Shown: positions 17,576 to 29,358 of the stretch, piece by piece
Layout: each line of letters starts with the position of its first letter
How positions within the stretch are numbered: the first letter of the stretch is position 1
Source of the DNA: Nocardioides sp. SYSU D00038
GTDB taxonomy: Bacteria > Actinomycetota > Actinomycetes > Propionibacteriales > Nocardioidaceae
Direction of reading: 5' to 3'
Length of the DNA stretch: 64,000 bases
Assembly: GCF_016924665.1 (NCBI RefSeq)
Contig: NZ_JAFFJT010000007.1
Span: 393,376-457,375, forward strand
The notes under the pieces: generated by a model
What the model was told of the DNA's origin: nothing
Databases searched by the model: none
The model's input: the letters and a program-made list of their open reading frames with translations, nothing else
Translations under genes and position numbers: made by a program

Positions 17576-17625
17576 CCCCACCGTCGGCCACCACCGACTC
17601 CAGCCGACAACCAAGGAGAGATGCA

Positions 17626-18516
17626 ATGCGAAGGATGAAGTTCCGGGCGGCCGCGGCAGCGGTCCTCCTCGCAAGCGCCCTGGCCGCGTGCGGCGATGCC
17701 GGGGAGGACACCGAGGGCCGCGACGTCGAGGCCAACGAGAACGCCGCCGAGGAGTTCGACGACGGCACTCGCATGAAGGAGCTCGCCGAGGCGGGCACCA
17801 TCAAGGTCGGCGTCAAGTACGACCAGCCGGGACTCGGCTTCATGGAGGCCGGTGGCGACGTGCCCACCGGTTTCGACGTCGAGATCGCCAAGCTGCTCGT
17901 CGCCGACCTCGGCATCGACCCCGACTCCGACAACGTGGAGTGGGTGGAGACCATCTCCGACAACCGCGAGCCGTTCCTCCAGGAGGGTCGCGTCGACCTG
18001 GTGCTGGCGACGTACTCGATCACCGACGAGCGCCGCCAGGTCGTCGGGCAGACCGGCCCGTACTTCGTGACCGGCCAGCAGCTGCTCGTGCCGTCGGACT
18101 CCGACGTCGAGAGCATCGACGACCTCAAGGGCCAGGAGGTCTGCTCGGTGACCGGCTCGACCTCCATCGACCGGATCAACGAGGCGGGCGCCAAGGGTGT
18201 CGGCTTCGACAGCTACTCCGAGTGCGTGCAGAAGGTGCTCGACGGCACCGTCGCGGCGATGTCGACCGACGGCACCATCCTGGCCGGCTTCGCGGCCCAG
18301 AACGAGGGGCAGCTGAAGGTCGTCGGCGAGGAGTTCTCCGAGGAGCGGATCGGCGTCGGCTACAGCAAGGACCGGCCCGAGATGTGCGAGTGGATCAACG
18401 ACGTGCTCGAGGACTCCTTCGAGGACGGCTCCTGGGCCGAGGCCTTCGAGCTGACCCTCGGCCCGTCGGGCGTCGAGACGCCGGAGCCGCCGGCGCTCGA
18501 CGAGTGCGCTGCCTGA
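17626..18516 (+). CDS. gluB: Glutamate ABC transporter, substrate-binding lipoprotein
   Basis: 296 residues. A signal peptide with lipobox LAAC puts the lipidated Cys at position 22. The rest is a type II periplasmic-binding fold (SBP_bac_3) with GTIKVGVKYDQPG, PTGFDVEIAKLL and DLVLATYSITDERRQ. It would capture glutamate at the outer face of the membrane. AAGGAGAG lies six bases before the ATG. A strong intercistronic hairpin follows the gene. Confidence 0.92.
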   Translation: MRRMKFRAAAAAVLLASALAACGDAGEDTEGRDVEANENAAEEFDDGTRMKELAEAGTIKVGVKYDQPGLGFMEAGGDVPTGFDVEIAKLLVADLGIDPDSDNVEWVETISDNREPFLQEGRVDLVLATYSITDERRQVVGQTGPYFVTGQQLLVPSDSDVESIDDLKGQEVCSVTGSTSIDRINEAGAKGVGFDSYSECVQKVLDGTVAAMSTDGTILAGFAAQNEGQLKVVGEEFSEERIGVGYSKDRPEMCEWINDVLEDSFEDGSWAEAFELTLGPSGVETPEPPALDECAA

Positions 18517-18540
18517 GCCACCACTCCTGATGACTGACCC

Positions 18541-18578
18541 GTCCGGGACGGCGCGGCACCGCCCGCGCCGTCCCGGAC
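18541..18578. other. Intercistronic 16-bp perfect hairpin in the glutamate operon
   Basis: GTCCGGGACGGCGCGG (18541-18556) pairs perfectly with CCGCGCCGTCCCGGAC (18563-18578). It sits between the binding-protein gene and the first permease gene. In many ABC operons such a hairpin stabilises the upstream mRNA or partly ends transcription, so the binding protein is made in excess. Confidence 0.7.
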
Positions 18579-18609
18579 CCTGCTCGCCACCCGGAAGGGG
18601 GACGACCCG

Positions 18610-19293
18610 GTGAACGCCGTGCTCGACGACCTCGACGCCTACCTCCAGGCCTTCGGCTACACGCTCGCGCTGTTCGTGATCTCCGGCCTGCTGTCACTGG
18701 TGCTCGGCACCGTGCTCGTCGCGATGCGGGTCGGCCCCGTCGCGGTCCTCCGCGCGGCCGCGACGACGTACGTCACCACGGTGCGCAACACGCCGCTGGT
18801 GATCGTCTTCGCCTTCTTCGCCTTCTTCGCACCGATCATCAACATCCGGTTCACCTGGCTCGACGTGCACATCGGCCGCTTCGACTTCACCGAGCTGTTC
18901 GGGGCGGCGGTGGCGTCGCTGTCGCTCTACACGTGCACCTTCGTGTGCGAGGCCCTGCGGGCCGGGGTCAACGCGGTGCCGCTGGGCCAGGCGGAGGCGG
19001 CGCGTGCGATCGGCCTCCCGTTCGGCGGCGTAATGACCAACGTGGTGCTCCCGCAGGCGTTCCGGGCCGCGCTGCCGCCCCTCGCGAGCGTGCAGATCGC
19101 GCTGATCAAGAACACCTCGGTCGCGGCCGTGTTCGGGGTCGCCGAGGCGGTCGCGCAGATGCGCACCTTCACCAACAGCTTCGCCAGCCAGCGACTCGGG
19201 ATCTTCATCGCCTTCGCCATCGGCTACATCGTGCTCGTGGAGGTGGTCTCGTTCGCCGCGGCCCGGGCCGAGCGACGATGGAGGATCGCATGA
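18610..19293 (+). CDS. gluC: Glutamate ABC transporter, permease
   Basis: 227 residues, about five membrane helices, HisM/ArtM type. The EAA loop is EALRAGVNAVPLGQAEAARA followed by an IGLP-like turn, which docks on the ATPase. GTG start with GGAAGGGG upstream. Its TGA overlaps the ATG of the next permease as ATGA. Confidence 0.9.
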   Translation: MNAVLDDLDAYLQAFGYTLALFVISGLLSLVLGTVLVAMRVGPVAVLRAAATTYVTTVRNTPLVIVFAFFAFFAPIINIRFTWLDVHIGRFDFTELFGAAVASLSLYTCTFVCEALRAGVNAVPLGQAEAARAIGLPFGGVMTNVVLPQAFRAALPPLASVQIALIKNTSVAAVFGVAEAVAQMRTFTNSFASQRLGIFIAFAIGYIVLVEVVSFAAARAERRWRIA

Positions 19294-20156
19294 GCGGCAG
19301 CAACGTCCTCTTCGACGCCCCGGGCCCGCGCACCGTCGCGCGGCACCGGGCCTACAGCCTGGTCGCGCTGGTCGTGGTCGTGGCCGTCCTGGCCTGGGTG
19401 GTCTACAAGCTCCACCAGGCCGGCCAGTTCGAGGGCGACAAGTGGGAGGTCTTCGTGACCCCTCGCTACCTCGAGGTGATCGTGGTCGACGGCCTGCTGC
19501 AGACCCTGAAGATGGCCGGCCTCGCGGTCCTGGGGGCGGTCGTGCTCGGGTTCGTGCTGGGTATCGGCAAGCTGTCCGACCACCGGTTGCTGCGCTGGCC
19601 CTTGTGGCTGGTCGTCGAGTTCTTCCGGGCGGTGCCGGTGCTCCTGCTCATGATCTTCGCCTGGTACACGCTCGGCATCTCCGAGCCCGGCACGTCGTTC
19701 TGGGCGGTGGTCATCGCGCTGACGCTCTACAACGGGGCGGTGCTGGCCGAGGTCCTGCGCGCGGGGGTGCTCGCGGTCCCGAAGGGCCAGGCGGAGGCGG
19801 CGTACGCCCTCGGCCTGCGGAAGACCCAGGTGATGAACATCGTGCTGATGCCGCAGGCGGTGAAGATCATGCTGCCGGCCATCATCAGCCAGTGCATCGT
19901 GGCGCTGAAGGACACCGCACTCGGGCAGTACGTGCTGGCGCCGGGACTGACCCGGATCTACCGCCAGATCTACCTGCAGTTCGACAACCGCGTCCCCACC
20001 ATGATCGTGATCGCGGGGATCTACATCGTGGTCAACCTGGCGCTCTCCTGGCTCGCGACCTGGCTGCAGAAGCGGCTGGTCGGCGAGAAGAACCCGCTGG
20101 ACCTCACCCGGGTCGGCAACCAGCAGGGCGGCGAGAACACGGGCGGGGCCGCCTGA
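19290..20156 (+). CDS. gluD: Glutamate ABC transporter, permease
   Basis: 288 residues with an N-terminal helix preceded by about 25 cytoplasmic residues and four to five further helices. The EAA loop EVLRAGVLAVPKGQAEAAYA is conserved. The ATG at 19290 overlaps the gluC stop and has GAGG five bases upstream; an ATG 12 bases earlier is possible. With gluC it forms the channel of a glutamate importer. Confidence 0.9.
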   Translation: MSGSNVLFDAPGPRTVARHRAYSLVALVVVVAVLAWVVYKLHQAGQFEGDKWEVFVTPRYLEVIVVDGLLQTLKMAGLAVLGAVVLGFVLGIGKLSDHRLLRWPLWLVVEFFRAVPVLLLMIFAWYTLGISEPGTSFWAVVIALTLYNGAVLAEVLRAGVLAVPKGQAEAAYALGLRKTQVMNIVLMPQAVKIMLPAIISQCIVALKDTALGQYVLAPGLTRIYRQIYLQFDNRVPTMIVIAGIYIVVNLALSWLATWLQKRLVGEKNPLDLTRVGNQQGGENTGGAA

Positions 20157-20171
20157 CCCCCGCCAGATCCG

Positions 20172-20660
20172 CTACTTCTTGGACGTCACCCAGAGGTTGA
20201 TGGTGCCCTCGATGACCACAGTGCCGTCGTCGCGCACGCCGCGCACCCGCACCGGCAGGTCGGGGTCGTCGGAGGCCCACTGCGCGGCGTCGGTCTCGGC
20301 GATGCAGGTGATGTCGCTGGTCGCCTTCGCCGTGTAGGAGACCTCCATGCCCTTGGGGATCCAGCGCCTGTCGGCCGGGATCGTCGCCTCGGCCAGTGCA
20401 CCCATCGCGGCCTCGAGGCCGTTGCAGAGCGCGATCGCGTGCACGGTGCCGATGTGGTTGTGGACGCCGCGGCGCTTCGGGATCACCAGCTCGGCCCGGT
20501 TGGGCTCGATGACGGTGAACCGCGGCCGGATCGAGGCGAAGTACGGCGCCCGGCGGGTGAAGGCGAACGAGAACAGCCGGGTGCCGAGGAGGTCACCGAC
20601 GACGGGCAGGCGCGAGGTGGTGCGCCACAGGGAGAGGACCTGGCTCATGGGGCCAGACAT
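20172..20660 (-). CDS. DUF4442/hotdog-fold thioesterase-like protein
   Basis: 162 residues. The segment RGVHNHIGTVHAIALCNGLE and the final DGTVVIEGTINLWV fit the DUF4442 branch of the hotdog superfamily, predicted to bind or hydrolyse acyl-CoA. No catalytic role has been proved for this branch. It faces the glutamate operon tail-to-tail across 15 bases. The start could be at 20660 or at an ATG four codons later. Confidence 0.75.
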   Translation of the reverse strand: MSGPMSQVLSLWRTTSRLPVVGDLLGTRLFSFAFTRRAPYFASIRPRFTVIEPNRAELVIPKRRGVHNHIGTVHAIALCNGLEAAMGALAEATIPADRRWIPKGMEVSYTAKATSDITCIAETDAAQWASDDPDLPVRVRGVRDDGTVVIEGTINLWVTSKK

Positions 20661-20711
20661 TACCCGTCAGTAACAAGGAGTGCCAGCGCGGGGCGGGCCG
20701 GCCCGCGGGCG

Positions 20712-20972
20712 TCAGGCCAGGGAGAGGAAGAACTTCTCCAGCTGGGCCAGCTCGTCGTCGCCGACGTTGCCCTCGGCTGCGTGGCGGCGCAGCTCGGCGG
20801 CGATCATCGAGAACCCCGCCCGGTCGAGCGCGCGGGTCACGGCCTTGAGCTGGTTGACGACCTCCTGGAGGTCGCGGCCCTCCTCGAGCATCCGCAGCAC
20901 GCCGGCGAGCTGCCCCTGGGCGCGCTTGATGCGGTTGACGACCGCCGTCATGTCGGGACCCTCAGTGGCCAT
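20712..20972 (-). CDS. CsoR/RcnR-family (DUF156) transcriptional regulator lacking cysteine
   Basis: 86 residues of the all-helical CsoR fold with NRIKRAQGQLAGVLRMLEEG and QLKAVTRALDRAG. Copper-sensing CsoR proteins use a Cys-His-Cys set; this protein contains no cysteine at all. The first ligand position is a valine in EVVNQL. It therefore cannot sense Cu(I) in the usual way and may answer another ligand or none. GGAGAGG lies about 10 bases before the ATG. A CsoR-type operator lies 68 bases upstream, which suggests autoregulation. Confidence 0.85.
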   Translation of the reverse strand: MATEGPDMTAVVNRIKRAQGQLAGVLRMLEEGRDLQEVVNQLKAVTRALDRAGFSMIAAELRRHAAEGNVGDDELAQLEKFFLSLA

Positions 20973-21039
20973 GGGTGAAGAACCTCTCCGAGAAGCAAGT
21001 GCAGCAGGGGCATGGCGCTGCTACGGTTTGGGCGACGAA

Positions 21040-21055
21040 ATACCCGGCTGGGTAT
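21040..21055. promoter_or_regulatory. CsoR-type operator upstream of the CsoR-like gene
   Basis: ATACCCGGCTGGGTAT is a perfect 6-4-6 inverted repeat of the TACCC-N4-GGGTA class used by CsoR-family repressors. The surrounding 320-base gap (20973-21293) holds no gene; it contains this site and the hairpin at 21083-21124. Confidence 0.7.
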
Positions 21056-21082
21056 CCGTGCGCTGGGTGACCGTCCGTGGTC

Positions 21083-21124
21083 GGCCCCTCGGGGGGAGCT
21101 TCCCCCCGCTTCTCTCGAGGGGCC
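21083..21124. other. Nested hairpin in a gene-free gap
   Basis: GGCCCCTCG (21083-21091) pairs with CGAGGGGCC (21116-21124), enclosing a G6/C6 inner stem. It is not placed after any gene: on the minus strand it lies upstream of the CsoR-like gene and its operator, and downstream of the methyltransferase stop by 170 bases. Confidence 0.5.
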
Positions 21125-21293
21125 GTCCTCGGTCGGTCGCCGTGACAACGCAGCGTGGGACCAATCGTTACGTGAGGACGTCGCCGACCCGCAAGGTCTG
21201 ACCCTCGATTACCCAATTGATCGTAAGTCTGCGACGCGCCGGGGCGCCGCGCGTGGGCTCCCGCTCCGGCGTGCTAGCCGCTCGCGCCAGCGC

Positions 21294-22067
21294 TCAGCCG
21301 GGCACCCTGGCCACCACGAAGACCCTGCGGAACGGCAGCACGACCGAGCCGTCGGCCCGGGCGGGGTACGCCGCCGCGAGCCGCGCCTTCAGCTCGGCCT
21401 CGAAGGCCGGTCGCAGGTCGTCGGGCAGGGCCTGGAGGGTCGGCCGGGCGCCCGTGCCGGTCACCCAGGCGAAGACCGGGTCGGCGCCGCGGAGCACGTG
21501 GAGGTAGGTCGTCTCCCAGGCGTCGACCTCGCAGCCGAGACCGGCGAGGACGTCGAGGTACGCCGCGGCGTCCAGCGCGACGGGTGAGGCGACCCCGGCG
21601 GTGTGAGCGGCGTACGCCGGCTCGGCCGCGAGCGCGGCCCGCAGCGTGTGGCTGGGCTGGTCGTGGTTGCCGGGCACCTGGAAGCCGAACCAGCCGCCCG
21701 GGCGCACCCGGTCGACCAGGGCCGGCAGCAGGTCGACGTGGTCGGGCAGCCACTGGAGCGTGGCGTTGGAGACCAGCACGTCGACGGGGGCGGCCGGCGT
21801 CCAGGTCCGCAGGTCGCCCACGTCGAAGCGCAGCGCGGGGTGGTCGGCCCGGGCCCGCTCGACCATCTCCGGGCTGGCGTCGACGCCGCGCACCTCCGCG
21901 CCCGGCCACCGCTCGGCGAGCAGCGCGGTGAGGTTGCCCGGTCCGCAGCCGAGGTCGACGACCGCCCCGGGCCGCTCGGCCCCGATCCGGGCGACCAGTT
22001 CCACGAACGGCCGGCCGCGCTCGTCGGCGTAGGCGAGGTAGCGGTCGGGGTCCCACCGGTGCGTCAT
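21294..22067 (-). CDS. tam: Trans-aconitate 2-methyltransferase-like SAM-dependent methyltransferase
   Basis: 257 residues. It begins with the family's TxxWDPxxYLxYxDxRxRPFxEL pattern (HRWDPDRYLAYADERGRPF) and has the SAM motif DLGCGPGN, then SNATLQWLPDH and the QVPGNHDQPSH segment typical of Tam. Tam esterifies trans-aconitate, an inhibitor of aconitase. A near-consensus promoter sits just upstream, with TTGACA overlapping the palindrome shared with the divergent MarR gene. Confidence 0.88.
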   Translation of the reverse strand: MTHRWDPDRYLAYADERGRPFVELVARIGAERPGAVVDLGCGPGNLTALLAERWPGAEVRGVDASPEMVERARADHPALRFDVGDLRTWTPAAPVDVLVSNATLQWLPDHVDLLPALVDRVRPGGWFGFQVPGNHDQPSHTLRAALAAEPAYAAHTAGVASPVALDAAAYLDVLAGLGCEVDAWETTYLHVLRGADPVFAWVTGTGARPTLQALPDDLRPAFEAELKARLAAAYPARADGSVVLPFRRVFVVARVPG

Positions 22068-22073
22068 GCCGCC

Positions 22074-22103
22074 AGCCTGCGCCGGTCAGTCTCTTGATGT
22101 CAA
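22074..22103 (-). promoter_or_regulatory. Predicted promoter of the methyltransferase gene
   Basis: TTGACA (22098-22103, minus strand) and CAGGCT (22074-22079) are 18 bases apart; the ATG follows six bases after the -10 box, so the transcript would be leaderless. The -35 box is inside the MarR-type palindrome. Confidence 0.5.
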
Positions 22104-22105
22104 GA
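22092..22105. promoter_or_regulatory. MarR-type operator between divergent genes
   Basis: TCTTGATGTCAAGA has perfect 6-base arms around a 2-base centre. It covers the -35 region of both divergent genes: a -10 box TAGGCT lies at 22121-22126, six bases before the MarR ATG. Binding by the encoded MarR protein would block both. Confidence 0.7.
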
Positions 22106-22132
22106 TTCTCGACGTTCGGCTAGGCTGCCGGC

Positions 22133-22618
22133 ATGCGGGACGAGGTCGACGGGCTGGTGGAGGCGTGGGCGCGCGAGCGCCCGGATCTCGACCTGGCGCC
22201 CGTCGCCGTGTTCAGCCGGATCTCCCGGCTGGCCCGCCACCTCGACCTGGCGCGACGGCAGGCGTTCACGGCCTCCGGCATCGAGTCGTGGGAGTTCGAC
22301 GTGCTGGCCGCGCTGCGCCGGGCCGGGAAGCCCTACGAGCTCTCCCCCGGCCGGCTGCTGCGCGAGACGCTGGTCACCAGCGGAACGATGACCAACCGGG
22401 TCGACCGGCTGGCCGCGCGCGGGCTGGTGGAGCGCTACCCCGACCCCGACGACCGCCGCGGCGTCATCGTGCGGCTGACCCCCGAGGGCGGGGCGGCCGT
22501 CGACGCCGCGTTCACCGCCCTGCTCGAGGCCGAGGAGCGGCTGCTCGCCGAGCTGCCGGCCCGGCAGCAGGAGGAGCTGGCCGGCCTGCTGCGGCGGCTG
22601 CTGGCGCCGTTCGCCTGA
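22133..22618 (+). CDS. MarR family transcriptional regulator
   Basis: 161 residues with the MarR winged helix: ESWEFDVLAALRRAG, PGRLLRETLVTSGTMTNRVDRLAARGLVER and the wing DPDDRRGVIVRLTPEG. This is the subgroup with a long N-terminal helix. It lies divergently from the Tam-like gene with a shared 14-base palindrome, so it most likely represses itself and that gene. The start is leaderless in appearance. Confidence 0.92.
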   Translation: MRDEVDGLVEAWARERPDLDLAPVAVFSRISRLARHLDLARRQAFTASGIESWEFDVLAALRRAGKPYELSPGRLLRETLVTSGTMTNRVDRLAARGLVERYPDPDDRRGVIVRLTPEGGAAVDAAFTALLEAEERLLAELPARQQEELAGLLRRLLAPFA

Positions 22619-22641
22619 GCCCGCACCACCCGAACGCCGTC

Positions 22642-22676
22642 GAGTCGTCGTTACTGCAGTGCAGTAGCGACGACTC
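22642..22676. terminator. Repeated terminator-like hairpin, copy 1
   Basis: GAGTCGTCGTTACTGC (22642-22657) pairs with GCAGTAGCGACGACTC (22661-22676) with one G-U pair and a 3-base loop. It lies between the convergent MarR and ABC-F genes. A nearly identical element in reverse orientation follows the TetR gene at 58282-58316. Confidence 0.7.
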
Positions 22677-22687
22677 GGCGTACGAGC

Positions 22688-24512
<1,825 letters not shown>

Positions 24513-24520
<8 letters not shown>

Positions 24521-25406
24521 AGGTCACCACGTGGGCGCCGGCCACCGGCCCGTGGGCGACCAGCGACCCGTCGAGCGCCGCGGAGACCTCGCGGGCGTGG
24601 TCGGGCGAGCCGGTGAGGAAGACGCAGGTCGGCCCGGAGCCGGAGACCAGCCCGCGCAGCGCACCGGCCTCCTCGCCGCGGGTCAGCAGCTCCCCCAGGT
24701 CGGGCCGTAGGTCGAGCGCGGCCGGCTGGAGGTCGTTGTGCAGCGTGGCGGCCAGCTGGTGGGGGTCGCCGGAGGCCAGCGCGTCGAGCAGCGGCCCGGA
24801 CGGCGTCGGCGTCGCCGTGGGCTCGGCGAGCTCGGCGAGCTCGGCCAGCTCGTCGAAGCGGCGGTAGACCGCGGCGGTCGAGAGGCCGCCGGTCGCGGGA
24901 GCCACGACCCACCACCAGGTGTGCCGGTCGTCGACCGCGGTGACGACCTCGCCGCGGCCGGTGCCGAGCGCCGTGCCCCCCACCAGCGAGAACGGCACGT
25001 CGGAGCCCAGCCCGGCGGCGTGGGCCAGCAGGTCGTCGTCGGTGGTGCCGAGGTCCCAGAGCCGGTCGGTCGCGACCAGGGCGGCGGCGGCGTCGGCGGA
25101 GCCGCCGGCCATCCCGCCCGCCACCGGGACCGCCTTGTGGATGGTCAGCGCCGTGGGCCGGTCGGTCAACGCGCGGGCCGCCCGGGCCGCGAGGTTGGTC
25201 TCGTCGGTCGGCACGTCGGCGACCGCGACGTGCGGCTCGCCGGTGACGGTGACTCCGGTGCCGGGGCGGGCGGTGAGGTCGTCGTAGAGGCTCACGGCCT
25301 GGTAGACGGTCTCGAGGGGGTGGAACCCGTCGGACCGGGCCGCACCCACGCCGAGGTGGAGGTTGATCTTGGCCGACGCCCTGACGGTGACCTGGCGACC
25401 GCTCAC
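24513..25406 (-). CDS. ispE: 4-diphosphocytidyl-2-C-methyl-D-erythritol kinase
   Basis: 297 residues of the GHMP kinase family: [10 protein letters not shown] near the N-terminus, ATP loop [15 protein letters not shown] (94-108), and GSDVPF with Asp136. It phosphorylates CDP-methylerythritol in the MEP isoprenoid pathway. GTG start with a GTGA overlap with ksg[11 protein letters not shown] run (about 186-194) comes from a short in-frame tandem repeat. The order ksgA-ispE-ABC-F is widely conserved in Actinobacteria. Confidence 0.95.
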
Positions 25407-26263
25407 CGGTGCAGCTCCTCGGTGACGCGCACGAACTGGTCGAGGGTCAGCGCCTCGCCGCGGGCCATCGGGTCGACGCCGGCCGTGCGCAGCGCCGCCT
25501 CGGCCGCCTCGGCCGAGCCGGCGATCGGACGCAGCACGCCGCGCAGGGCCTTGCGACGCTGGGCGAACGCCGCGTCGACCACCGCGAACACCTGCTCGCG
25601 GGTGACGGTGGTCGCCGGAGGCTCGCGCCGGGTCCAGGCCACCAGGCCGGAGTCGACGTTGGGGGCCGGCCAGAAGACGTTGCGGCCGATCGACCCGGCG
25701 CGGCGGACGTCGGCCGACCAGGCCGCTTTGATCGACGGGATGCCGTAGACCTTCGAGCCCGGCCCGGCCGCCAGCCGGTCGGCGACCTCGGCCTGCACCA
25801 TCACCAGTCCCCGCTCCAGCGACGGCAGCAGCGCGAGCAGGTGGAGCAGCACCGGCACCGAGACGTTGTAGGGCAGGTTGGCGACCAGCGCGGTGGGCGG
25901 CGGGCCCGGCAGCGCGTCGACGTGCAGGGCGTCGGCGAGCACCACCTCGCACCGCTCGGCCCGGTCGGGGGCCCTCTCGGCCACGGTGGCGGCCAGGCGG
26001 CCGGCCAGCAACGGATCGACCTCGACGGCGACCACCCGGTCGACGACCTCGAGCAGGGCCAGGGTCAGCGACCCGAGACCCGGGCCGACCTCGACGACGA
26101 CGTCGTCGGCGCCGACGCCCGACTCTCGGACGATCCGGCGCACGGTGTTGGGGTCGATGACGAAGTTCTGCCCGCGCTGCTTGGTGGGTCGCAGGTCGAG
26201 CTCGGCCGCCAGCGACCGGACCTCGGCGGGCCCGAGCAGGCGGACGGACGACGGCTCGGGCAC
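25403..26263 (-). CDS. rsmA: 16S rRNA (adenine1518/1519-N6)-dimethyltransferase
   Basis: 286 residues (KsgA). The key blocks are [14 protein letters not shown] motif [11 protein letters not shown] (58-68), and the catalytic NLPYNVSVP (129-137). It dimethylates two adenines in helix 45 during 30S maturation. The GTG start at 26263 fits a leaderless transcript, with TAGCGT seven bases upstream (26271-26276, minus strand). Confidence 0.96.
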   Translation of the reverse strand: MPEPSSVRLLGPAEVRSLAAELDLRPTKQRGQNFVIDPNTVRRIVRESGVGADDVVVEVGPGLGSLTLALLEVVDRVVAVEVDPLLAGRLAATVAERAPDRAERCEVVLADALHVDALPGPPPTALVANLPYNVSVPVLLHLLALLPSLERGLVMVQAEVADRLAAGPGSKVYGIPSIKAAWSADVRRAGSIGRNVFWPAPNVDSGLVAWTRREPPATTVTREQVFAVVDAAFAQRRKALRGVLRPIAGSAEAAEAALRTAGVDPMARGEALTLDQFVRVTEELHR

Positions 26264-26310
26264 GACCGCAACGCTACCGGTGCCCGCGGCACCGGACGCC
26301 CGGCGTCGGG

Positions 26311-27636
<1,326 letters not shown>

Positions 27637-27686
27637 CTATCTCACCGGAGCGACCCCGGGCAGCGACAGGGTTGCGTCCGGGTGGG

Positions 27687-29285
27687 TCACGGGGCGGTCT
27701 CGGTGACAGGAGCGGTCGGCGGGGGGGCGGGCCGTGGGCCGCGGGCGACGACGTAGACGAGCAGGAGACCCATGACCGCGGCTCCCGCCCACATGGCGTG
27801 CTGCCACCCCTCGACGAATGCCTCCTGGGCCGCGCGTACCAGCGCCTGCGCCTGAGGGTGCGCGCCGGCAGCGGCGACGGCGTTGGCGACGCCCTCGCGT
27901 GCGGTGTCAGCCACGCCCGCCGGGACGCCCTCGAGCCGGGCGTCGATCGAGCTCCGGTAGCCCGCCGACAGGACCGCTCCGAGCAGGGCGACGCCGACGG
28001 CGGTTCCGAGCTCACGGGTGACGTCGTTGAGGGCGGAGGCGACACCTTGGCGCTCGCGCGGCAGCGCACTCGTGATCGCCTCCGTCGAGGGCGTCATGGA
28101 CAGGCCCATGCCCACGCCCATCACGAGCATGCCCGGGAGGACCGAGAGGTACCCGCCGTCGACCGACACCAGGCTCGCCATCAGGGCGAGGCCCGCCCCG
28201 CCGACGAAGATGCCGGTGGCCATGGTGGCCCGGGCTCCGAGGCGGCCAGCGACGTGAGGCGCCAGGCCGGAGGCGAGCATCATCAACAGGGCCATGGGCA
28301 TCATCCCCAGCGTGGCCCGCAGCGCGGACCAGCCGAGCACCGCCTGAAAGAACGGGAACAGCACCACGAAGATCCCGGCCAGCACACCGAAGACGCCCAG
28401 CAGGGCGACCGATCCGCCGGCCAGGCGCCGCTCCTTGAAGAGCCGGACGTCGAGCAGCGGTGCGACCTGGCGCAGCTCCCAGACGACGAAGCCGGCGAGG
28501 GCGAGGATGCCCCCTGCCAGACCGATGAGGGTCGCCGGCTCGGTCCAGCCGTGCACCGGGCCCTCGTGGAGGGCGTAGACCAGTCCGAGCACGGCGAGGA
28601 CCGAGGTGACCGAACCGGTGGTGTCGAACCGGTGCTCGGTGTGCTCGCGGGAGTTGGGCACCGACCGCAGGGTGATCGCGAGCGCGACCAGGACGAGCGC
28701 GACCGGCAGGACGAAGAGCCATCGCCAGGTGGCCACGTCGACGAGCAGTGCCGACAGGTACATGCCGAGCATGCCGCCACCACCGGCGACACCGGTCCAC
28801 ACGCCGATGCCCTTGGCTCGCTCCTCCTCGGGGAAGGTGGCGGTGATGACCGCGAGCGTGACCGGCATGACCATCGCCGCTCCCACTCCGGCGGCGAACC
28901 GGGAGGCGAGCATCATCTCCGAGGAGACGGCCAGCCCGGCTGCCACGTTCGCACAACCGAAGAGGGTCAGGCCGACGACCAGCACGGGCTTGCGGCCGAG
29001 CCGGTCGCCGAGGGCGCCCAGCGGCAGCAGCAGTGCAGCCAGGCTGATCGTGTAGAGGTTGATGAACCACAGCACCGTGCTCTGGGAGGCGCCGAACTCG
29101 ACGGCCAGCTCGGGCTGGGCGACGTTGAGGCCGGTGACCGACGCGATGACCGCCATCAGCGCGATGCAGACCCCGACCAGGATGGTGCGGCGCTGCCGCG
29201 CGTCACCGACGGTCGGGTCGCCGGAGTCGAACGGCTCGGCGGAGTCGACGCCGCCGACCCCGGCGCGAGGTGGTTCGGTAGTCAT
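27687..29285 (-). CDS. MFS drug exporter, 14-helix DHA2 (EmrB/QacA) type
   Basis: 532 residues with about 14 membrane helices. Motif A is GALGDRLGRKP and motif C lies in the fifth-helix region (MPVTLAVITATFPEEERAK). These proton antiporters expel cationic or hydrophobic drugs. The ATG at 29285 follows AAAGGA. It is transcribed toward rpf and is not obviously part of that operon. The upstream region has an AT-rich palindrome but no regulator gene is adjacent. Confidence 0.9.
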   Translation of the reverse strand: MTTEPPRAGVGGVDSAEPFDSGDPTVGDARQRRTILVGVCIALMAVIASVTGLNVAQPELAVEFGASQSTVLWFINLYTISLAALLLPLGALGDRLGRKPVLVVGLTLFGCANVAAGLAVSSEMMLASRFAAGVGAAMVMPVTLAVITATFPEEERAKGIGVWTGVAGGGGMLGMYLSALLVDVATWRWLFVLPVALVLVALAITLRSVPNSREHTEHRFDTTGSVTSVLAVLGLVYALHEGPVHGWTEPATLIGLAGGILALAGFVVWELRQVAPLLDVRLFKERRLAGGSVALLGVFGVLAGIFVVLFPFFQAVLGWSALRATLGMMPMALLMMLASGLAPHVAGRLGARATMATGIFVGGAGLALMASLVSVDGGYLSVLPGMLVMGVGMGLSMTPSTEAITSALPRERQGVASALNDVTRELGTAVGVALLGAVLSAGYRSSIDARLEGVPAGVADTAREGVANAVAAAGAHPQAQALVRAAQEAFVEGWQHAMWAGAAVMGLLLVYVVARGPRPAPPPTAPVTETAP

Positions 29286-29347
29286 GGAGTTCCTTTCGCG
29301 GGGCTGCCATCGCTGAACTCGATCGTGGGGTCGAAGAGGGCGGATCC

Positions 29348-29358
29348 ACAAACTTTGT
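29348..29358. promoter_or_regulatory. Candidate operator upstream of the MFS exporter
   Basis: ACAAACTTTGT is a perfect palindrome in an AT-rich island (29348-29380) that also holds AAAGTGACTAAC. It lies 63 bases before the start codon. Sites of this kind are typical for TetR- or HxlR-family control of exporters; no such gene is adjacent here. Confidence 0.4.
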
